Assembly: GCF_024323335.1 (NCBI RefSeq)
Contig: NC_066581.1
Coordinates: 229,664,539 to 229,728,538, forward strand
Reading direction: 5' to 3'
Length of the DNA: 64,000 bases
DNA from: Lathyrus oleraceus
Taxonomy: Eukaryota > Streptophyta > Magnoliopsida > Fabales > Fabaceae
The notes beneath the pieces were generated by a model. That model saw nothing but the letters and a program-made list of their open reading frames with translations, did not search any database and was not told the DNA's origin. Shown here piece by piece: positions 20,701-30,996 of the stretch. Numbering within the stretch: position 1 is the stretch's first letter; every line of letters starts with the position of its first letter. Both the position numbers and the translations under genes were made by a program.

Positions 20701-22607
20701 TGACCAACAATTGTCCAATGAGACCAACATAAATTGGTTTTGTTTGCTTGTTTATCATGACTAATACATTTGTTTTGTAGGTGACATGGCTCACATGCCC
20801 TGAGCTTGGTGCATTGCACACTTAGCTTGCTAATGATTAACTGTTAATCTCTGTTTCCTTTTGCTTTAATCTTGAAGTTGTATACTAATGTCTGTTTGAC
20901 TATTTCAGGTGCTTTTAGTTGCTCAGTTCCTTGTGAACTTTTGCTTTGCTTTGCTTGTTAAGCAATTTGCATTGAGGTATACTTCTGATCTTCATGTAGT
21001 CTGGAAGACCTGGCCTGTTACTTGGCCAGGCAACTGTCTGAAGTCCTCCTTAAGAGGCAATGTTTGTGTATGTTTACAATTTGTCCCTGTACATATTCAA
21101 AGACCTCCTAAGTGAAGAGGCAATTGGCAGAACCCAAGGGATATGCAACCTATCCCCTGCTAGTCTGTGTGTCACTCACCTTGCTCACACTACCTGTGTT
21201 GATGCATAGTGAGTAAAAACCCAAGATCCATAGAGTCTAATTTGTGGAGAGAGTTCCCCCTTTCTGAACTCCCACACCTTCTGATATTCAAATGCTCTCC
21301 CTGGCCAGGGATAAGAGCAATGAGGCACACCTCTCATCTCCTTTCATCTGCTTCACCTTGGCTCTCAATGTCAAGGTTAAGAGCACCATCACCCAGTTCC
21401 AGAGGTTTGTTTGTTGAGGTTGATATGACCCCTTGACTAAAACCTAACCCTTGTGTGAGCCCCTTGTTTGTGTATAGTGTGTGCTACTTGTGTTTGTATG
21501 TTTGTTTGACTTGCTTCCTGTGCAAGTTAGGTTTAGTTTAGACTTGCTTCCTGTGCAAGTTAGGTTTAGTTTAGACTTGCTTCCTGTGCAAGTTAGGTTT
21601 TGCTTGGCTTGCTTCCTGTGCAAGTTAAGTGTGTGTGTGGCTTGCTTCCTGTGCAAGTCATGATTAGGATAGGCTGGCTCCCTGTGCCAGTTAGCTAGAA
21701 ACCTTAACTTAGGGATGATTTGCATGATAACATCTAGGCTCGAGTCGTAGTCTCCCTAGTTGTGTCTCCCTCTGTTATCTGGTTAGGCTAAGTCCTTTGT
21801 CCCTGCGTAGGGGAACTACATCGCCCTGATCTTCATACCAGATGAAGTATGTAGGCAGGAGATTGAGCTGATCTCTCCGGGCGCCCTTTTTCTTTTTCCA
21901 CCTTTGTGTCTTCAACCCCCTCTGTGTGTGTTGTTGTGTGCTTGGAAGCTGATGTAAGTCCATCGAGTGACATTCGGGTTCCAGTGTGGGTGTGTTTTGG
22001 TTCGGATGCTGATGTAAGTCCAGTGATTGGCATTCGGGCTCCACGTTTGCCCCTTTGTGTGTGTTTTGGTTCGGATGTCGATGTAAGTCCAGTGATTGGC
22101 ATTCGGGCTCCACGTTCGCCTTTGCCAGTGTTTTGTTTGTGTGCGTGTCAGCCGAGCTACGAATGCTCTGATTCTTCTTCGTCCAAGAAGATACGTATGC
22201 ATAGGATGCGATATCCTAGCGAGCATGTGTCGCCTCCCCAGTCCGAACTACTTCGAATCTGATGTCTATGCCTGATAGACTAAGTAGGCCCAGGATACGA
22301 TATCCTACCGAGTCAGTTTCAGTCAGTTTCTTGTGTCTCTTTCAGCCAGTGTGTGTGAGTTTGAGCAGTGTTTTAGCAACCAATTTTCCTTTCTATTGTG
22401 CGTGGATCCCGTCGAGTACGACGGATGCGTAGGGGTGCTAATACCTTCCCTTCGCATAACCGACTCCCGATCCCATTCTCTTTGGTCGCGAGACCATGTC
22501 TTTTCCAGGTTTACTCTGAGCGTTTCCTTTCCCTCTTTTGGGATAAATAACGCACGGTGGCGGCTCTGTTGTTCTTGTTTCCCGCCGGTTTTTCGCGTAA
22601 TGCGACA
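17716..22607 (+). repeat. 3' LTR of Ogre B
   Basis: This LTR of 4892 bp starts TGTAGCACC, ends ATGCGACA and is preceded by the polypurine tract. It is diverged from the 5' LTR, most strongly around 18480-18760 and 19320-19620. It has one more unit in the ACTTGC hairpin array and a third copy of a GATGTAAGTCCAGTGATTGG unit (about 21950-22110). The following base does not continue element A. Confidence 0.92.
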
Positions 22608-23192
22608 CCACCCAAAAGGAGTGTACTAAGGTTTAAACCTGCCAAACATGTTTTACAAAAGGTTCCCATAGTCATAATCCCATCTTTTGGATATTATCGG
22701 AGGAACGACTACTCGTATTCCAAAAATATTCTCAAGAGAGACTCTTATGAGTGTAGTATCGTGTAACTATCGTATCAAATCTTACACTTGAACGACTTTC
22801 GCACTACGTCCTACGAATAGGCCAAGATGGGTTTGGTAAACTAAGGTCCTCGGCTTCTAAGCTCTATATTGGAAAAAGTAATGTCTAACCACAACTTACT
22901 TGTGTGACATTATTGATCTCAACATGACCTCCACCAAGTGAATGGGCTTGCAAGTCAACTTGCTAAGGAATAACTCCACACAAGTCGACAAGACTATGCC
23001 ATTCTCCTATCCTAAGTGCACTCGAGTTCGGGTATAGAACTCATCTCACAAAGATCACCAAGCAGCCATAGCCAGCCAACAGATACAACAATGATATGTA
23101 CACTATGCAATAAGGTAAAGCAGGTAAATAAATAACTATACAAAAGCATGAACACCCAATAAACAAACAAACTACAAAAGCTAGGAGGGACT
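22608..23192 (-). other. leader fragment of Ogre-like element F
   Basis: The right end (GCTAGGAGGGACT) continues across the chromovirus insertion into 56429 (GGACTCGCTTAGGG). That rebuilds an Ogre leader like the one at 30918-30950. The fragment is therefore part of F's 5' UTR on the minus strand, cut at 22607 by B's LTR. No conserved ORF is seen. Confidence 0.7.
23188..23192. other. target site duplication of the chromovirus, left
   Basis: GGACT here and GGACT at 56429-56433 flank the two chromovirus LTRs exactly. This shows that 23193-56428 derives from one insertion. Confidence 0.9.
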
Positions 23193-25132
23193 TGTAACAC
23201 CCTTCTAAAATACCCCAAATATTTAATTAAAACAACAAATATATATATCAGAGTAGATATGCAATTAAGGGTGTCACACAATCACTTCACACCATTCACC
23301 AAAATAACTTGTCATGCTCTTTTATTCATCAAAACGTAAAGCATTGCACAATACGCAGCGGATAGAAATCAAATCAATCATACAAAACATGTAACACATT
23401 ACATGTAAACTGGTTCAACAACCAACAATAAAACAATTAAAACATCCCATCCCGATGTTACATCTACCAGAGCATGACCCACTAAGGAACTACACTAGAC
23501 TCCAAGCACTAGCTTCTACTCAATCACTGCTCGTTACCTGAAAAATAGTTGTAAGGGTGAGTTCCTCAATCGATATAATAAGCATTATAAAATATCATGT
23601 AATGCTAAGTAAATTAACACATTTCATCACCCTAATCATATCACACATTCAGTAACGGCACATCAACTCAAACATCATACTCAACACCAACACAAAACAC
23701 ACGTATAATCTCAAATCATACTCAACACCAACACCAAACACACGTATAATATTGGAATACATCCATTCATATTATACGCCATACATACATTATGCAATGA
23801 GACTGCATGCATGCGGTACCGACTATTCGTGAACACATAGTTCAACCTCACCGATCAAATCCAGATACGGCTACCAAGCTCACTAGTCCCACTCATTTGA
23901 GACCTAGTGACTCACATCACTAATTCCTCACCATGGGAATTAGCTACCACCCCAAGGGCTATGCTATGCACGCTAAATCACCTAGCATGCAAACATCAAC
24001 AACAATCCACAATAACTCATCACTAATTCCTCACCATGGGAATTAGCTACCACCATAAAGGCCATAATATACATGCTAAATCACCTAGCATGCAACATCA
24101 ACAACAATCCACAATGGACATATGCTCACACTCTAAGCCATAAACAGTCCATCCACAATTACATACATAATATATACATTCACAACATTATGCATATTTT
24201 CACACATCATCAGCATATTTATCACATAATCATATCATGTCATGCCAAATAATCAATCACAGTATTAACACACTCTACTAATACCTATACTGCTCAAAAC
24301 AACGGGAAATGATCCCTACCATATCATACACCGATATAGGCCAATCATCAAATGTGTACACAATATTTGAATATTAATTTTTCCCACTTTTCAACAGTGT
24401 TAACCGGTTAACACCCTGGGTTAACCGGTTAACGCAGGACAGAACACGCTTTCTGGCAAAACTCAACAGTGTTAACCGGTTAACGCCCTGGGTTAACCGG
24501 TTAACGCAGAATAGACAGCAAATTTTCCTTAAATCACAACAGTGTTAACCGGTTAACACCCTGGGTTAACCGGTTAACGCAAGACAGAAAGCTGTCCCTG
24601 CGCTAACAGTGAAACGGACACAGAATTCTCCGCATTTTCCACCGTTGGAGGACTTTCGGACCTCCGATTCCGATTCCGTAAAAAGCTATACGTTCGGAAA
24701 ATCACAACACACCCAAATACAGATTCAATTACAGTTTTCACATCATCTATTCATCATAATTTTTCAACATTCATAATCCCAATTAGGGTCAAATCAATGG
24801 CTTATCACTACCCATTACATGTTAACCCATAATACCCATCAAACGACGATAAACCCCCCTTACCTGAGTTAATCCGGCAATCCTTTAGCTTCGAGCTTCT
24901 CTCTTCTTCAACCGTCTTCTCTTGCTCTGCCTCTTTGCCCTTTTTCCTCTTTTCAGCCGCTTCTCTGTTTTCACGTGAAAACTCTCTTTACCAAATGAAA
25001 CTCTTTTTCTTATTTCCAACTTATATATATTCCAATAATAAAATCCAATAATAATCCAAATTATTTAATTAAATTAATAAATATAATATTAACTTAAATT
25101 AAATAATTATCTTATTTTATCGGGGTGTTACA
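23193..25132 (-). repeat. 3' LTR of chromovirus
   Basis: On the minus strand this LTR reads TGTAACACCCC to GGGTGTTACA. It is 1940 bp and nearly identical to the 5' LTR; the main difference I see is a 13-bp indel near 25035. It contains a 103-bp tandem duplication (23916-24121) with a hairpin CTAATTCC/GGAATTAG, a short duplication near 23677-23755, and the palindrome cluster at 24399-24578. A TATA-like TATATATAAG on the minus strand lies at about 25022-25031. Confidence 0.9.
24399..24578. repeat. cluster of six GTTAACCGGTTAAC palindromes in chromovirus LTR
   Basis: A perfect 14-bp palindrome occurs at 24399, 24420, 24471, 24492, 24544 and 24565. That is three pairs with ~21 bp spacing inside each pair and a ~72-73 bp period between pairs. 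The other LTR has the same cluster at 55708-55887, with one palindrome broken by a substitution (near 55735). It is a candidate regulatory cluster. Confidence 0.8.
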
Positions 25133-25145
25133 ACTCTCCCCCACT
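25133..25145 (-). promoter_or_regulatory. polypurine tract of chromovirus
   Basis: The minus strand reads AGTGGGGGAGAGT directly before the 3' LTR, between the end of pol and the LTR. Confidence 0.85.
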
Positions 25146-25174
25146 AAAAGAGTTTTCGTCCTCGAAAACATACC

Positions 25175-28100
25175 TCAAGCGAATAACTCCGGATAAGACT
25201 CCTTCATCTGACTCTCAAGTTCCCAAGTCACATTGCCACCTGCTGGTCCTCCCCAAGCTACCTTCACCAAAGCAATCTCTTTACCCCGCAACTGCTTCAA
25301 CTCTCGATCCTCGATCCTCATAGGTGATGTCTCAACAGTCAGGTTATCTCTCACCTGTACATCATCTACTTGGACTACATGCGACGGATCAGGAATGTAC
25401 CTCCTTAACTGAGACACATGAAAAACCTCATGCAATTTCGCAAGTGACGGCGGTAAAGCGATACGATAGGCTACTTCCCCTATCCTCTCCAAAATCTGAT
25501 AAGGACCAATAAATCGAGGTGTCAACTTCTTCGACTTCAAAGCTCGACCAACCCCAGTTATCGGAGTAACACGAAGAAACACATGATCTCCCTCTTGGAA
25601 CTCAAGTGACTTCCTCCTCTTGTCGTGATAACTCTTCTGACGACTCTGAGCAATTCTCATCTTCTCCTGAATCATCTTAATCTTTTCCGTAGTTTGTTGA
25701 ACAATCTCCGGTCCAACCACAGCACTCTCACCGGACTCATACCAACATAAAGGTGTCCGACATCTCCTACCAAACAAAGCTTCAAACGGTGCCATACCAA
25801 TGCTCGAATGAAAACTACTGTTGTATGTAAACTCAATCAACGGTAAATAACAATCCCAAGCACCTCCCTTTTCCAAAACACAAGCCCTCAAAAGATCCTC
25901 CAGTGACTGAATCGTCCTCTCAGTCTGGCCATCAGTCTGCGGATGATATGCAGAACTCAATCTCAGCTTAGTTCCCAAAGCCCTCTGCAAACCTTCCCAA
26001 AACTTCGATGTAAATCTAGGATCTCTGTCCGAAACAATACTCGACGGAATACCATGCAACTTACAATTTTCTCAATATACAACTCAGCTAATCTCTCTAA
26101 CGGATAATCCATTCTGATCGGAATGAAATGAGCCGATTTTGTCAATCTGTCCACAATCACCCAAATAGCTTCAAAATTCTTAATTGTCTTCGGCAAACCA
26201 GAAACAAAATCCATACTGATACTATCCCACTTCCACTCTGGAATGGCCAACGGTTGCATTAGCCCAGACGGCTTCTGATGCTCAATCTTTGACTTCTGAC
26301 AAGTCAAACAAGAATAAACAAAACTCGCAATTTCTCTTTTCATTCCCGGCCACCAAAATAACTTTTTCAAATCATGATACATCTTCGTAGCTCCAAGATG
26401 AATACTCAAGCCACTACGATGTCCTTCCTCAAGAATACTCTTCTTAAGTTCGGTAACATCCGGAATACACACCCGATTACCAAATTTCAAAACACCATTC
26501 TCATTAATTCTGAATTCACCACCTTGACCTTGATTCACTAGAGTCAACTTATCAACCAAAAGCACATCGGATTTCTGACCCTCTCTGATCTCATCCAGAA
26601 TACCACTCGTTAACTTCAACATCCCCAATTTAACACTATTGTGAGTACTCTCACACACCAAACTCAAGTCTCTAAACTGCTCAATTAAATCCAATTCCTT
26701 AACCATTAACATAGACATATGCAATGATTTCCGACTCAATGCATCAGCCACTACGTTTGCTTTACCCGGATGGTAATTCAAACCAAAGTCATAATCCTTC
26801 AGAAATTCTAACCATCTCCTCTGCCTCATATTCAGCTCTTTCTGATCAAATAAATACTTTAAACTTTTATGATCACTGAAAACCTCAAATCTTGACCCGT
26901 ACAAGTAATGCCTCCATAACTTCAGAACAAACACCACAGCTGCCAACTCTAAATCGTGTGTCGGATAGTTCCTCTCATGAACCTTCAGTTGTCTCGAAGC
27001 ATAAGCTACAACCTGCTTATTCTGCATCAAAACACCACCCAAACCCAACAATGAAGCATCACAGTAAACCTCAAATGGTTCTGACGGACTCGGTAATATC
27101 AGAATAGGAGCAGTAGTTAACCTTCTCTTTAACTCTTGGAAACCTTCTTCACATTTTGAGTCCCAAACAAACACTTGCCCCTTTCTAGTCAACATTGTCA
27201 ACGGTAACGCCAACTTAGAAAATCCCTCAATGAACTTCCTATAATAACCAGCCAAACCAAGGAAACTTCGAATCTCAGCAACAGACTTCGGAGCTTCCCA
27301 CTTAGATACCGCTTCTATCTTAGAAGGATCAACAGCAACACCACCTCTCGAAATCACATGACCAAGAAAACTAACCTCTTCTAACCAAAATTCACACTTT
27401 GACAGTTTAGCAAATAACTTCTTTTCTCGTAGAACTCCTAAAACCACTCTCAAATGCTCAGCATGCTCTTCTTCAGATTTCGAATACACCAAAATATCGT
27501 CAATAAACACCACAACAAACTTGTCTAGGTACGGATGGAAAATCCTATTCATATACTCCATAAATACTACAGGCGCATTAGTCACACCAAAAGGCATTAC
27601 AGAATACTCATAATGTCCATACCTTGTTTTGAAAGCAGTCTTCTGAATATCCTCAGTTTTCACACAGATGATACCCCGATCTCAAATCTATTTTGCTGAA
27701 CACACTCGCACCAACCAACTGATCCATCAAATCATCAATCCTCGGCAAAGGATACCGATTCTTGATCGTCACTTTATTCAGTTGCCTGTAGTCCACACAC
27801 AACCTCATAGTACCTTCTTTCTTCTTAACCAATAACACTGGTGCACCCCACGGTGACACACTCGGACGAATAAATTTCTTATCCAACAGATCTTCCAACT
27901 GACTCTTCAATTCAGTTAACTCAACAGCAGACATACGGTACGGAGCCATCGATATCGGCCTAGTACCAGGTACCAAATCAATCGAGAACTCAACTTCACG
28001 CTCTGGCGGTAATTCATTCACTTCTTCAGGAAACACATCAGGAAAATCACACACCACGGCTAGATCGCAATTCACCAGTTTATCTTTAGCCTCCAAAGTC

Positions 28101-29355
28101 GCTAACAGCATAAACAACTCTGCCCCATCTGCTACTGCCTCATTCACCTGCCTCGCTGATAGAAGCAAACTCTTTCCTTCCTCAATCTCAGGAAAGATCA
28201 CAGTCTTATCAAAACAATTGATATAAACTCGGTTAAACACCAACCAGTTCATACCCAGAATAACATCTATCTGCCCTAGTGGAAGACACACTAGGTCCAT
28301 TCCAAAGTCTCTACCAAAAATACTCAAAGGACAATTTAAACAAACTGAAGTAGTAGTCATTGAACCCTTCGCAGGAGTATCAATCACCATACTACCATAC
28401 ATCTCAGATATCTCTAACTTAAGTTTCACAGCACAATCCAAAGATATAAAGGAATGAGTCGCACCTGTGTCAATAATAGCTACAAGAGGAAAGCCATTAA
28501 TATAACACGTACCTCGGATCAAACGATCATCTGCAGAAGTCTCAGAACCCGATAAAGCAAAGACCTTGCCTCCCGACTGGTTCTCTTTCTTCGGCTTAGG
28601 ACACTGTGGACTGATATGACCCACCTCTCCACAGTTGAAACAAGTCACAGTCTTCAACCGGCACTCTGCAGCCAAATGACCACCTTTACCACACTTGAAA
28701 CATTTCTTCTTAGAACTGGTACACTCATGGAAACGATGTCCAGCCTGACCACATCTGTAGCACTTAGCAGGGGCACTGGAGTCTCCCCCACTAGGCCTCT
28801 TCATTCCACTCTGTCTCTGGAAACCTTTGCCAGCTGCATACGGTTTCCCATTATCGTTCTGATTCTTGCCTTTCCTATCAACCCTCTGCTGATAGCTCTC
28901 CGCTCTGGCATTGGTATCCTGTTCAAAAATCCTGCAACAGTCAACCAAATCAGAAAACACTCTAATCCGCTGATACCCAATAGCCTGCTTGATCTCGGGA
29001 CGTAACCCGTTCTCAAACTTCACACATTTTGAAAATTCCCCAGTAGCCTCATCATAGGGAGTGTAATACTTTGACAGCTCTGTGAACTTAGCAGCATACT
29101 CAGTAACAGACCGGCTGCCCTGCTTCAATTCTAAGAACTCTATCTCTTTCTTTCCTCTGACATCCTCTGGAAAGTACTTCCTCAGGAATCTCTCTCTGAA
29201 CACCACCCAAGTGATCTCAGCACTCCCAGCAGCTTCCAACTCAGTGCGGGTAGCAACCCACCAATCATCTGCTTCCTCTGACAGCATATGCGTACCGAAC
29301 CTGACCTTCTGGTTATCGACACACTCAGTCACTCGGAAGATACTCTCAATCTCCT
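25175..29355 (-). pseudogene. chromovirus gag-pol, 5'-truncated with two frameshifts
   Basis: In order this holds part of Gag, three CCHC zinc knuckles ([42 protein letters not shown]), the protease with D-T-G-A-T, and RT with FIDD. RNase H ([11 protein letters not shown]) follows, then integrase with an HHCC finger and D, D, E residues ([23 protein letters not shown]), and last a chromodomain ([16 protein letters not shown]...TWELES). The frame breaks near 27660, inside RT, where a few bases are missing after SGYH. It breaks again near 26060 in integrase, between IEKIV and HGIPSS, by about one base. Gag begins abruptly at 29352-29355, fused to Ogre ORF1; the true N-terminus lies at 53350-54377. 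Confidence 0.88.
28512..29355 (-). repeat. 844-bp gag segment duplicated on both sides of Ogre E
   Basis: This segment matches 53350-54193 base for base apart from a few substitutions, and has the same length. It runs from the Ogre insertion point to the microhomology junction. Confidence 0.85.
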
Positions 29356-30173
29356 CCACAGCTCATAATGACGTTACGCACATCCATCCGGTAAGATTGC
29401 CATCTGATATCATAGGAGGTAAGAGACATAACCCGCTGAGTCCACTTATGCGTGCTCTGAGCATCCACCAAAGGTCCACTGACTGGTAGGAGAGACAAGA
29501 ACCATCTGAGCAAAAGCGGGAGACAACACCTGATAGCCCCACCCTTACCATGCCTACTGTGAATAGCATAGTAAGTGTCAGCTAATAGAGTAGGAACTGG
29601 ATCTCTCCCAATGAAAATACTGACTGCAGCATAGTCAACAAAATTAGGCATACTCGGAAACAGGACGATCCCATAAATCATGACGGCCAACTGAGCATGA
29701 AAGACTTCCCAACTTCCCCTCTCTGCTTCTTCTCTAGCTACCCTCAACAGAAACTTCAAAGGCAATCCTACAACATCCCCACTGGACTTCCAACTATCAC
29801 TGACTTCCTTGATACCCAAATGGAGAGCTCTGGCAACAACTCTGAAATCAACCTCCTTGGGCACATCCAAGAAAGGAACTTGATACCGGACCGGGACACT
29901 CAGCAGAATGGAGTACTCCTCAAGAGTAGGCGCCAGCTGATAATCTTGAAAGGTGAAACAATGAAGCTCTGGGTCGTAGAACTGTAGAAGAGTCTGCAAC
30001 GGTACCGGATCGACTACCATCTTCAACAGTGTCAGAATATCTCCATACTGGTCAACAAATCTCTTCTGGTTACCACTGGTCATAAGGTTGCTCAACTCAA
30101 TCAGAGACGTCAAAGGTTCACGGTGAAAGCTGTAGGAACAAGTCTTCCGCTTCAACTCTGGGACTGTTGCCAT
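29352..30173 (-). pseudogene. Ogre ORF1, N-terminal half, fused to chromovirus gag
   Basis: This encodes roughly the first 273 residues of Ogre ORF1 (MATVPELKRKTC onward), almost identical to the intact copy at 45995-47635. It stops at a junction with chromovirus gag, where the bases TCCT (29352-29355) fit both partners. The coiled-coil half is missing. It lies outside the left LTR of E, which shows it to be the start of a second Ogre unit in the same orientation. Confidence 0.87.
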
Positions 30174-30976
30174 CTCTATCAGTGAACAAGCTCTGGAATG
30201 TACCTGAGAAATGATACGCATGCAGGGATTAGTTTTTTTTCTTCCCCTTTTTTTTTTTTTTTTGTATCTTTTTTTATTTGCGTTTCTTTTGAAAAATAAA
30301 TATGCTATGATGCAAATGATGCAGACACGACTGGTTGGCTGTGTCTCTCAGAGCACAGGATCAAAGCTTCGGCTTGAACTCGGAAACACAAATTCATCTG
30401 AAACCCAAAGTCATCTGAGACCCCAAAATTCTGAACCAATAGTCACCAACAGGATCACAAGTCACCAACAAGTCACCAACAAGTCACTGACTGTACCTGT
30501 AATAATGATCATTCCCTCCCCACTCACGGGTGTCATCTAGGCCAGGGTAAGGTCGAGAGAAACGCAGCATAAATAACCTTTCGCAGAACATCATCATATA
30601 CACACCCGAAGTATGTAACGATAACATCCCACCAGGGTCTGAACTGCTCGTGATATCAATGTTCCGCTAAGTGGCGCAATACCACCCGCTTCCCATGAAT
30701 CACTCTATTCCTACGTATCCTAGATTTCACTCATGGCCTGGGTATTGGGCCTTTTACCTCATGTAACTCCCACCCCAACAGAGAGACACAGCACAGCCAG
30801 CAGATGAATATGAATAAATGCAAACATTAATGCACACAGTAAATGCAAACAATAAATGCACATATATACAATGAATGCAATAAATAACAGCACAAAGCAA
30901 CCAAAACCCTAACCTAGAGAGCGCTAGGAGAGACTCGCTTAGGGAAGACGGACCAGCACAGGTCAACTTCTCTTAG
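30174..30976 (-). other. leader of the truncated second Ogre unit
   Basis: This is an Ogre 5' UTR nearly identical to 47636-48432. It contains a T-rich (A-rich on the coding strand) tract at about 30230-30280 and no conserved ORF. Confidence 0.8.
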
Positions 30977-30994
30977 TCCCCAGCAGAGTCGCCA
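30977..30994 (-). promoter_or_regulatory. PBS beside the left LTR of E
   Basis: The minus strand reads TGGCGACTCTGCTGGGGA, 2 nt from the LTR. A PBS next to what is also E's 3' LTR shows that this LTR served, or was joined, as the 5' LTR of another unit. Confidence 0.9.
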
Positions 30995-30996
30995 GC

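Larger units (their letters stand above)
1551..22607 (+). mobile_element. Ogre element B, LTR to LTR, inactive
   Basis: A complete-looking plus-strand Ogre of 21,057 bp. In order it has LTR, PBS, leader, ORF1, gag-protease, intron, shortened pol, stem-loop region, 3' UTR with tandem hairpin array, polypurine tract and LTR. It is dead, with stop codons in ORF1 (8041) and protease (12143) and a ~1.5 kb deletion in pol. The two LTRs differ at about a dozen places in their first ~190 bases and much more further in. The 5-bp flanks do not match (GCAAG on the left, CCACC on the right). The two ends may therefore come from different insertions joined by recombination. Confidence 0.88.

Noticed and set aside
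22608..23192. Unique host sequence between elements
   Set aside because: Its right end continues across the chromovirus insertion into an Ogre PBS and LTR, so it is a leader fragment of element F rather than host DNA, although its left part is unassigned.
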